A DNA stretch of 7,284 bases from Planctomycetota bacterium (GTDB lineage Bacteria > Planctomycetota > Planctomycetia > Planctomycetales > Planctomycetaceae): contig QWOR01000249.1 of NCBI GenBank assembly GCA_003669575.1, forward strand, positions 1 to 7,284. Direction: 5' to 3'. The notes under the pieces were generated by a model that worked only from the letters and a program-made list of their open reading frames with translations, was not told the origin of the DNA and made no database searches. Both the position numbers and the translations under genes were made by a program. Shown in pieces: positions 1-6,600 of the stretch (its first letter is position 1; the number at the start of each line of letters is the position of its first letter).

Positions 1-457
1 CAGCCTTCTTGTGACGCAGTGTGGTCAGCTCGTTCAGCATGCGGTGCGACAGAGCAATCGGCAGCGGCATCAGCTCGGGTGTCTGGTCACAGGCGTAACC
101 AAACATCAGGCCCTGGTCGCCAGCTCCGTCGCGATCGACGCCCATGGCAATATCCGGGCTTTGTGAGTGCAACTTCACGAGCACTTCGCAGGTATCCGCA
201 TTGAAGCCAATGTCATTGCTGGTGTATCCGATCTCGCGGATGACCTTGCGGGCGACCTGCTCGAAGTCGACCTTGGCAGTCGACGTGATTTCGCCAGCCA
301 GACAGACGAAGTCAGTCGTGCAGAGGGTTTCGCAGGCCACGCGGGCCATCGGGTCAAGTGCCAGCAGAGCATCCAGCACACCATCGGAGACCTGGTCCGA
401 GACCTTGTCTGGATGTCCCTGGCTCACCGACTCGCTTGTGAAAATGTATCGAGACAT
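1..457 (-). CDS. metK: S-adenosylmethionine synthase (methionine adenosyltransferase), N-terminal part
   Basis: This cytosolic enzyme makes S-adenosylmethionine from ATP and L-methionine, releasing phosphate and pyrophosphate. The visible 152 codons begin MSRYIFTSESVSQGHPDK and contain the family's ATP/methionine-binding motif GHPDK (residues 14-18), the segment RVACET (39-44), GEITS (55-59), REIGY (74-78) and the phosphate-loop motif GAGDQG (111-116), followed by LMFGYA. This covers the N-terminal domain and the beginning of the central domain. Family members are usually 380-400 residues, so more than half lies beyond position 1. The start at 457 is well supported: an AGGTGA Shine-Dalgarno lies 7 bases upstream, and an in-frame TGA sits two codons before the ATG. 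Compared with E. coli MetK, the stretch before GAGDQG is a few residues shorter (GVDRDGAGDQG). The gene is transcribed away from the receiver gene at 824. Identification is certain; only the 3' part is missing because of the window edge. Confidence 0.98.
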   Translation of the reverse strand, partial: MSRYIFTSESVSQGHPDKVSDQVSDGVLDALLALDPMARVACETLCTTDFVCLAGEITSTAKVDFEQVARKVIREIGYTSNDIGFNADTCEVLVKLHSQSPDIAMGVDRDGAGDQGLMFGYACDQTPELMPLPIALSHRMLNELTTLRHKKA

Positions 458-464
458 CAGTCAA

Positions 465-470
465 TCACCT
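465..470 (-). promoter_or_regulatory. Shine-Dalgarno site of metK
   Basis: On the minus strand this reads AGGTGA, 7 bases before the metK ATG at 457-455. It fixes the metK start together with the in-frame stop just upstream. It is the clearest ribosome binding site in the window; the other genes have weak or distant ones. Confidence 0.75.
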
Positions 471-497
471 GTCGAAAGGATCTGAAAACCCACTGCA

Positions 498-520
498 CCA
501 GCCCCGCTTCGCCCCGCTGG
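498..520 (-). repeat. GC-rich hairpin in the metK leader
   Basis: The arms CCAGC (498-502) and GCTGG (516-520) pair perfectly around a 13-base loop. The loop region overlaps a direct repeat of GCCCCGCT (501-508 and 511-518 on the plus strand). The element lies about 40 bases upstream of the metK start codon, so it would be in the mRNA leader if transcription starts further upstream. No T-run follows it on either strand, so it is not a standard intrinsic terminator. A role in metK control is only a possibility. Confidence 0.4.
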
Positions 521-727
521 AAGGGCAGACTCACTGTAGCTGTTCACGGCTCCTCTTTCAGGAGGTCTCAAACAGCCAGCGGTATGGTCTTCGAACGGAG
601 CCCATCCATCAACACATCGCCGTCATTTTCTCCAGAATTCCAAGTGGATATGGAGCATTGACTACCGTTTCTCATTGTTGGCAGGAGTGACCTGAATTCC
701 TGCTTATTTGGTTCCGACCTCTCCATC

Positions 728-756
728 TTGGCGGCAACATAGATTCCGAGTAACAT
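728..756 (+). promoter_or_regulatory. Possible sigma-70-like promoter for the receiver gene
   Basis: TTGGCG (728-733) and TAACAT (751-756) are separated by exactly 17 bases; each matches 4 of 6 bases of the TTGACA / TATAAT consensus. Transcription would begin near 763, giving a leader of about 60 bases before the ATG at 824. The -10 lies inside the inverted repeat at 740-767. The match is modest and planctomycete promoters are poorly defined, so chance is quite possible. Confidence 0.25.
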
Positions 757-767
757 CGAAGAATCTA
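740..767. repeat. Interrupted inverted repeat (hairpin or operator)
   Basis: TAGATTC (740-746) and GAATCTA (761-767) are perfect 7-base complements. Inside them CGA (747-749) and TCG (756-758) also pair, leaving a 6-base loop and a 2-base AA bulge, so ten base pairs form in all. It covers the proposed -10 element of the receiver gene. It could be a protein-binding operator or an RNA hairpin. No T-run follows on either side. Confidence 0.4.
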
Positions 768-823
768 CTGCGTGATTCCAATTCCGGTCGGTTCTGCGAT
801 TGAGGGGAGTGGACGCATCTTTC

Positions 824-1378
824 ATGGCTGATCTCACATCCATCAAGGCAACTGTCTCGCGGGTATTACTCGTCTTTGACGATCCCGCCGAGGTCGAGTT
901 CCTGAAGGCGTTCATGGAACGCAATCAGATGTATGTCGATGTTGCCAGAGATGCGGGTCAGGCGCGAGCCGCCTTTCACATGCATCCCCCCGATTTCGTC
1001 CTGTGCGAGGCGATCCTTCCGGGTGGAGTGTCGGGTTTTGAGCTGTGCGAAAGGCTCAAACAGGGGAACATCAACATCCCCGTGGTCATGCTGTCCGAAA
1101 TCGACATGGATGATGCACGCGATCTGGCGAAGCGGGTCGGTGCCGATGACTACATGACGCGACCTTACGATCCGCAGGAGTTGCTGGTCCGGATTCACGA
1201 AGTGGCTGAGGCGGTGTGGAAACGCAAGCACTTTGGCGACAGCGATTCGGATGACGCCAAGATCAACTTCATCTGCTCCGACTGCGGGAAGAAGCTGAGA
1301 GTCAAAAGCAGTCACCGGGGGAGAACGCTGAACTGTCCCCGTTGTGGCCAGCCGGTTTCGGTTCCTTTCCATCACTGA
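824..1378 (+). CDS. Degenerate receiver-domain protein with C-terminal zinc ribbon
   Basis: The 184-residue protein has a CheY-like receiver (about 13-130) followed by a short charged linker and a four-cysteine zinc ribbon (C151, C154, C171, C174; motif CSDCGKKLRV...NCPRCGQPVSVP). The receiver keeps the acidic pair D19-D20, the hydroxyl residue S91 in VVMLS, and the LPGGVSGFEL and GADDY turns. Where the phosphorylated Asp normally sits (FVLCE, before AILP) there is E62, and the conserved Lys of the TKP motif is R113 (TRPY). It is therefore probably not phosphorylated in the usual way and may be locked in one state. No DNA-binding helix-turn-helix or enzymatic output domain is present; the zinc ribbon may bind protein or nucleic acid. 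The start is chosen at ATG 824. A GAGGGGAG stretch at 802-809 lies 14 bases upstream, rather far for a Shine-Dalgarno. In-frame GTG 809 and TTG 800 are weaker alternatives. The FHA gene follows 77 bases downstream on the same strand. Confidence 0.88.
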   Translation: MADLTSIKATVSRVLLVFDDPAEVEFLKAFMERNQMYVDVARDAGQARAAFHMHPPDFVLCEAILPGGVSGFELCERLKQGNINIPVVMLSEIDMDDARDLAKRVGADDYMTRPYDPQELLVRIHEVAEAVWKRKHFGDSDSDDAKINFICSDCGKKLRVKSSHRGRTLNCPRCGQPVSVPFHH

Positions 1379-1455
1379 CGCGTTGCTTTCGAGCGAATGA
1401 CCGAAGTGTTGGCGATTGCTGAGTGCAGTTCGGAAGTCTGGAAACAGGGTGCCCC

Positions 1456-2043
1456 ATGATCCCGCCGGTGTTGATTGTGTTGTCGGGAAAGCACAAGGGA
1501 AAACGCGTTCGACTGACAGAAGGCGAGACCGTGATTGGTCGTGATGCCTCGGTCAAGATTCGCGTGGCGACCCATGAGGTCAGCCGTCAGCACGCGCTGC
1601 TGGTCGTGTCGGAATCGGGCGTGGTGGTGCGCGATCTTGGCAGTCGAAACGGGACCTTCGTTAATGGGATCCCGATCGCTGAAGAGACGACTCTGCATCC
1701 CGGCGATACGCTGACCACCGGGCCGATGACTTTTGAGCTGGAATCTGGGGAGGTCCCGAAGAAGCCATTGTCAGGGATCAGCGCGCTCGGCAAGCCGAAG
1801 AAAGATCCCAAGGCCTCGGATGATGACATTGCCGGCTGGCTGACCGATGACACCGGCGATGAAAACCCTTCGTCCGATACAACAATTCTCGTCGGTCGGT
1901 CCAAGGTGGCGGAAAGCCCCTCGACCGCCGTCTCCGCCCCCGTCCCGACGAAGCCAAAGACTCCGAAGAAGGAGTTCAAGTCGGTGGCTGAAGAGGCGGA
2001 AGATATCATTCGCCGCCACAGAGAGAGTCAGGCACCAGAATAG
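1456..2043 (+). CDS. FHA-domain protein with acidic disordered tail
   Basis: The 195-residue protein begins with a complete forkhead-associated domain (about 5-95), a fold that binds phosphothreonine peptides. The signature residues are present: G28-R29 at the end of the first strands, S43 and H46 in VSRQH, and N65-G66 and N70-G71 in DLGSRNGTFVNG. These are the residues that contact the phosphate and shape the binding loops. After residue 96 the chain is rich in Pro, Lys, Ser and Thr and probably disordered. It contains an acidic patch around DDDIAGWLTDD (122-132), a threonine pair in DTTILVG (141-147), and a short charged helix near the C-terminus (about 173-190, KSVAEEAEDIIRRH). There is no membrane segment or signal peptide, so it should be cytosolic. 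ATG 1456 is preferred because the domain begins directly after it and CAGGG lies 6-10 bases upstream; GTG 1423 would add 11 unrelated residues. It may be co-transcribed with the receiver gene. Its partner kinase is not visible here. Confidence 0.9.
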   Translation: MIPPVLIVLSGKHKGKRVRLTEGETVIGRDASVKIRVATHEVSRQHALLVVSESGVVVRDLGSRNGTFVNGIPIAEETTLHPGDTLTTGPMTFELESGEVPKKPLSGISALGKPKKDPKASDDDIAGWLTDDTGDENPSSDTTILVGRSKVAESPSTAVSAPVPTKPKTPKKEFKSVAEEAEDIIRRHRESQAPE

Positions 2044-2187
2044 CGTCGGGGCGGAAATCCGATTCCTGCTGGCAATCAACCATTCTCTGCCACAGTTCCC
2101 AATCGTGGGTTCCCGTTGTCCTGACTCTGGAAGTTCTAGAACTCGGATGGCAGACTGTTTCGTACGCTCGCATCCGATCCCACCTCA
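2044..2187. other. Intergenic region before fhcB
   Basis: These 144 bases separate the FHA gene from fhcB on the same strand. The one distinct element is a 12-base perfect palindrome at 2132-2143. No clear Shine-Dalgarno precedes the proposed TTG start at 2188, and I find no convincing -35/-10 pair and no terminator with a T-run after the FHA gene. Confidence 0.5.
2132..2143. repeat. Perfect 12-base palindrome upstream of fhcB
   Basis: AGTTCTAGAACT reads the same on both strands and lies 44 bases before the proposed fhcB start. A site of this form suits a dimeric regulator, but it is short enough to arise by chance and I recognise no specific regulator's consensus. The in-frame TAG that limits how far upstream fhcB can begin lies within it (2137-2139). 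Confidence 0.35.
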
Positions 2188-3501
2188 TTGCAGCTGCCCA
2201 CCATCAATCTTCCCGCCCCATTTCGTATTGAAAACGATGTCGCCTGCACCGTTTGTGGATGTGTTTGCGATGATTTGACGCTGCATTTTCAAGATCAGCA
2301 GCTGATGCGAGTGGAGCGCGCGTGCCCGCTGGCTGAACCCTGGTTCGAGGCCTTGCGGCAGACGGTCCCCACTACTTCGACGGCCTGGATCAAGGGGCAG
2401 AATGCCCGCTATGAAGACGCGGTCGCAGCTGCGGCCGAGATATTGTCTCGCAGTCATGCGCCGCTGATCTACGGACTGTCTCGCAGCAGTTCGCCCGGCC
2501 AGAGAGCTGCGGTGGAGCTTGCCGACCGGATTGGAGCTTCGATCGATACGACGGCTTCAATCTGTCATGGTCCATCGATCATGGCGATTCAGGAGGTCGG
2601 CGAATCGACCTGTACGCTCGGTGAGGTCGCTGACCGGGCCGATCTGGTGGTCTTCTGGGGGGCGAATCCGGCGATGAGTCATCCGCGCCACTTCGAGAGA
2701 TACTCACTTTCGCCTCGGAGTGATGTGTTGCCTCGCGGGCGAGACGATCGTCATGTCATCCTTATCGACACCACAGCCAACGAGACGACCGCCGTCGTCG
2801 ATGAATTCGTGGAAGTCCCGGAGGGGCGTCATTTCGAGTTGATCTGCCAGCTGCGTGATCTGATTCGCCGCGGTGATGACGCTCCAGTGACTTCGCCCGT
2901 GATTCCAGAGGATCGGCTTCGTCGACTTGCCCGAGCGTTTCGGTCGTGCCGGTATGGAGTGGTGTTCTTCGGTCTCGGGCTGGCCCAGAGCAAGCTGGGG
3001 CATCATGTCGTCAGTGGCTTGCTGAAACTGGTGGCGGAACTGAATGCCTTCACTCGCTTTGCTGCCCGCCGCTTGCGCATCCCCGGGGACGTGGCCGGAG
3101 CGGACAGCGTGCTCTGCTGGCAGACGGGCTTTCCATTCGCCGTCAACCTGGGACGCGGCTATCCCCGCTACAACCCCGGCGAGTTTTCAGCCCAGAATCT
3201 CCTGGAATCCGGAGAGGTCGACAGCTGTCTTGTCATCGGGACGGAAAGTCTGAAGGATTTCAGTCCAGCTGCTCGGAAGTCCCTGGCCTCGATCCCGACC
3301 GTGGTGCTGGATTACCCGCACGTGAAGTCGCAAGTTGATGGCAACGTGCGGTTTACAACGTCTGTTTACGGGGTCCACGCGGCGGGGACGGCGTATCGGA
3401 TGGACGAAACTCCGATCCCTCTGCGATCGCTCTGTTCCAGCGATTTCCCCACCGATGAAACGGTGATCCGGGATATTTTAGCGCGGCTGCCGAACGTCTG
3501 A
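2188..3501 (+). CDS. fhcB: Formylmethanofuran dehydrogenase subunit B-like protein (formyltransferase/hydrolase complex subunit B)
   Basis: The 437-residue protein is full length for the FwdB/FmdB/FhcB family of the molybdopterin oxidoreductase superfamily. In archaea the subunit carries the W/Mo pterin and oxidises or makes formylmethanofuran. In bacteria FhcB belongs to the FhcABCD complex, which releases formate from formyl-H4MPT via formylmethylofuran. Visible features: four cysteines for a [4Fe-4S] cluster, C20, C23, C27 and C46 (CTVCGCVCDDL ... ACPL); C126 in SICHGPS, matching the metal-ligand Cys (Cys118 in the archaeal structure) followed by the conserved His; WGANPAMSHPRHFERYS (157-173); and, further on, GLGLAQSKLG and RGYPRYNPGEFSAQNLLE. 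The start is TTG 2188 without a clear Shine-Dalgarno. An in-frame TAG at 2137 and the absence of ATG or GTG between leave only CTG 2155 as an upstream alternative, and the cluster cysteines begin at residue 20. fhcA, fhcC and fhcD are not adjacent: signalling and envelope genes flank it. Whether it binds metal or only serves as scaffold cannot be settled from sequence. Confidence 0.93.
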   Translation: MQLPTINLPAPFRIENDVACTVCGCVCDDLTLHFQDQQLMRVERACPLAEPWFEALRQTVPTTSTAWIKGQNARYEDAVAAAAEILSRSHAPLIYGLSRSSSPGQRAAVELADRIGASIDTTASICHGPSIMAIQEVGESTCTLGEVADRADLVVFWGANPAMSHPRHFERYSLSPRSDVLPRGRDDRHVILIDTTANETTAVVDEFVEVPEGRHFELICQLRDLIRRGDDAPVTSPVIPEDRLRRLARAFRSCRYGVVFFGLGLAQSKLGHHVVSGLLKLVAELNAFTRFAARRLRIPGDVAGADSVLCWQTGFPFAVNLGRGYPRYNPGEFSAQNLLESGEVDSCLVIGTESLKDFSPAARKSLASIPTVVLDYPHVKSQVDGNVRFTTSVYGVHAAGTAYRMDETPIPLRSLCSSDFPTDETVIRDILARLPNV

Positions 3502-3673
3502 TTGCCTGACCGCCAGGGCATCGACTTCCCAAGGGCTGGCTGTCTTTCCTCGCAAAACGCGGATTGCGTCAAAACCGGGGTCAGGAGACAATTCCGAGTC
3601 GCTCTTCACCGCCGTTCGCCCCGCATTTGGGGAAAGGATTGGAACGCAGTGTGGAGTCTTTTCGGATGGCTGG
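3502..3673. other. Intergenic region between fhcB and the AsmA-like gene
   Basis: These 172 bases hold several very short inverted repeats: CCTG-N5-CAGG just after the fhcB stop (3505-3517), ACGC-N5-GCGT (3557-3569) and CCCC-N6-GGGG (3619-3632). None has a T-run, so no intrinsic terminator can be called. GGATGG (3664-3669) lies 4 bases before the ATG of the next gene and may serve as its ribosome binding site. No convincing promoter is seen. Confidence 0.4.
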
Positions 3674-6600
3674 ATGCCGCTTCGTCAAACCCTGCAATGG
3701 ATGTTCGTACTGCTCGCCACGATTGTGATCGTCGGCGGCGGTGGGCTCATTTGGTTTTGGGGACAAAGCGGTGCCATTCTCCGCTCCGAGATCGAAAAAG
3801 GCCTTAAGACGATGGCCCCCGATCTGCCCGTCAGTTTCAAGACGGCTTCGCTGGAGAGTGATGGACGAGTCCGGCTCTCTGATATTCGGCTGATGACCGC
3901 TGACCTGCGGTCCCCCTTGCTGCAATTGGCCGAGGTCGTAATTTACCCCGACCGTGAGATCTTTGTTGAACACCGACAGTTCTCTCCGCAAAAGGTCATG
4001 CTGACTCGCCCCCAGGTGGTTCTGGAACAGTCGGAGGCCGGAAGCTGGAACTTCGAGGGACTTCAGTTTCCGAAACCTGTCGGCATGGCCTGGCCCGAGG
4101 TCGAGTTACTCGATGGCGAGATCCTGATGCGGGCGCATCGCGAGTCGCTGCTTCCGATCGATTTGCGACTGACAAATCTGGATGCTCACCTCAAGCCGAC
4201 TGCCAAGGGACAGTGCGAAATTCGAGGCCATGGCGATCTCGACCCGATTGGCCCGGTCGAAATTGTGGGTGAACTCGACACAACGACTGGTCGCTGGAAT
4301 GTCAAGGTGCAGGCCCGACGAATACCTGCCGGAGACCAGCTGATCGGTCTGGCATCGAATCTCTCGCCCACAGTGAAGACGAAGGTCCAGGCGATCACCC
4401 AGGCTGTTCGCGAGAAGACTCGTCAGCCCAGTGCCCAGGAGATCGCTCTCCCTGAACAGGCAGTCTCCGGCACAGGTATTCAGACAGCCGGAGTCGAAGT
4501 TCCGGTCGCCGCTGTGCCGGAAGTCCCCACATTGATTCCCGGCATCGGACTGCGGGCTGATCTGGCGGTCTTGTGCCAAGTCAGCTGTGCAGGATTCGAG
4601 CAACCTATCGACTATTCCGTCGATCTCCGCATCGAGAACGGGGAACTGACCAATCTCTTCCCGATTCCGCTGTATGAGGTTTCGGGGCACATTCTCCTGA
4701 ACCGGGACCATGTCCAGATTGAGGCGCTGAAGGCCTCGAACGGAGATAGCGAGCTGGCAATTCAGGGCGAGATACCGCTCGGAGTGGATCCTGGTCCCCC
4801 GGCGATTCAGGTTCAGGCGTCCAATCTCCCGGTCGATGAACGGATCAAGGCCATCTCTCCAAAGATGGCGAAACTCTATGACCAGCTGCAGCCCAAGGGG
4901 CGATTCGATGTCGATCTGGCCTACGCTCCTGACCGCAAGCCACCTGTGATTTTGCGGGAGTTTCGTGTCCACGATGGGAGCATGAAGCACTCTCTCTTCC
5001 TCTACCCGGTGAATGCCATCGAGGGCACCATCGTTCAGGAGGGGGACAAGTTCCTGCTCAACATGAAGGGACTGGGCTCGGGGCACGAGGGAGTTCTGAC
5101 TGGTGTCGTGCAGCTGACCGGTGGGGACTTCGATGCCGATCTGCGTATTCAGACGCCACAGGGGCTGCCGGTTGACGACACACTGATTCAAGCCTTTGAT
5201 ACCCCGAAGCTGAAGGCGATCGCAGCCACGTTGCGGGCACTTCAGATCCGCGGCGGGTATGGCGATGTCGATGTCTCCTTCCGCAAGGTGGCGAGCAATG
5301 GCCCCAAGTTCCTGACTTTCCTGAAAGCGGATCTGAAGGATTGCGAGATCAATTACGACCGCTTCCCGATGTTGCTGTCCGGTGTGTCCGGGCATATTGA
5401 ACACGACCCGACCCGGGGGAATGTCTGGCATTTCCAGGACCTCCGAGGAATGCGCGGCGAAGCGACGGTTACCGGCAATGGCCAGTACGAGACTCGCGAC
5501 GGGGTGGGAAAGCTCGATCTCGAACTCGATGCGCTGGATGTCCCCATTGATGAGTCACTCAAGAAAGCCTGCCTCGCGGCGACGAGTCGACTGCAGGAAG
5601 TCTGGACCCAGCTGAACCCCTCGGCAGGCAAGCTGGATGTTCAGAAGGTCAATATCCAGTGGTCCCCGGGGGGGAAGGCACCGCTTATCGCTCTTCCTGT
5701 GATCAAGGTGGAGGGGGCGGCGATCAAGCTGGCGGCACTGCCATATCGGCTCGATCGTGTCTCCGGTGCCCTGAGCTGGGATGGCCAGACCGCCGTGGTG
5801 GAATATGCCGAAGGCTGGCACGGCTCAACCTATGTCGAACTCAACGGGACCGCCGGGAAGCCGTCTCCCTTCTTTCAGATTCAACCGGCCACCGGTGTCG
5901 ATTGGAGACTGCACCTGCCCGAGGTGGCCATCACGCGGATCATCGCTGATGAGGAATTGCACAACGCGTTGCCGAGTTCCATTCGGACCGCTGTGAAACA
6001 GATCGACCCACGCGGGCCGCTCGATCTGGTCCTGGCTCTCGATATGAAGCAGTATCGAGCCCCCGAACCCACCGTGACAGCCAGCTTCAAGCTCGACACA
6101 GCTCTCAAGGACAACCGGCTCAATGCAGGGGTCACCGTCGAACGGGCGACCGGGCATGTGACTTTAATCAACGGGACCTGGGATGGTCAGTTGCTGGCTG
6201 CCGAAGGATATGTCGATCTCGACAGCGCCCAGATCTGGGACCTGCCGCTTTCCCAGCTGGAAGGTCCATTCAGCATCGTGGGCAACCGGATCACAGCCGG
6301 AAAGCCACCCGTCGGAAGTCCCCAACCCTACTCCGAGAAGAACCCCTTCGCAGAGCGGGAGGTGGTCGCGAATCTATATGACGGCAAAGTCTCTTTGAAT
6401 GCGGAAGCTGTGATCGACTACGAGAACTCACTCAACACCAAGTACGACGCGGAGGTCAACCTTCGCAATGCGAAGCTCGAACTCTGGGCCAAGGAGAAAG
6501 GATCTCGGGAACGTTTGCGAGGTCCGGTGAACGGCCGAATTGCGTTTCATGGAGTGGGGCCCTCGCCGCTGGGAGTGGAGGGCGTCGGATATGTCGATAT

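Larger units (their letters stand above)
458..823. other. Divergent intergenic region between metK and the receiver gene
   Basis: This 366-base stretch separates two genes transcribed away from each other, so it should hold both promoters and both 5' untranslated leaders. I see no convincing small gene. The open frames crossing it run on from the antisense strand of metK or of the receiver gene and encode no recognisable motif. It contains the metK ribosome binding site, a GC-rich inverted/direct repeat at 498-520, a short hairpin CTCCT-N5-AGGAG at 550-564, a longer interrupted inverted repeat at 740-767 and a possible -35/-10 pair at 728-756. The GAATTC hexamer occurs twice, near 635 and 694, which may be chance. 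I looked for a SAM-sensing riboswitch in front of metK and could not recognise any known class. Confidence 0.7.

Noticed and set aside
167..661. Plus-strand open frame opposite metK running into the intergenic region
   Set aside because: Most of it is antisense to clear MetK sequence, and the part beyond 457 shows no motif or start signal.
458..823. Known SAM riboswitch before metK
   Set aside because: The hairpins do not show the conserved cores I know for SAM-I, SAM-II, SAM-III or the SAH class, so no riboswitch is called.
866..1375. Minus-strand open frame covering the receiver gene
   Set aside because: It is the mirror of a gene with conserved receiver and zinc-ribbon motifs; the translated product resembles nothing.
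2188..3501. Formate dehydrogenase alpha subunit or NuoG instead of FhcB
   Set aside because: The length (437), the CHGPS motif, SHPRHFERYS and RGYPRYNPGE are specific to the formylmethanofuran dehydrogenase B family, and the additional domains of formate dehydrogenases are absent.
3505..3632. Intrinsic terminator after fhcB from small inverted repeats
   Set aside because: The stems are only four base pairs and none is followed by a T-run.
4106..5431. Long 441-residue open frame on the minus strand inside the AsmA-like gene
   Set aside because: It lies wholly opposite a well-supported gene whose codon bias keeps the antisense frame open. The product has no recognisable motif, is rich in His, Gln and Arg in a shadow-like way, and has no ribosome binding site I can see.
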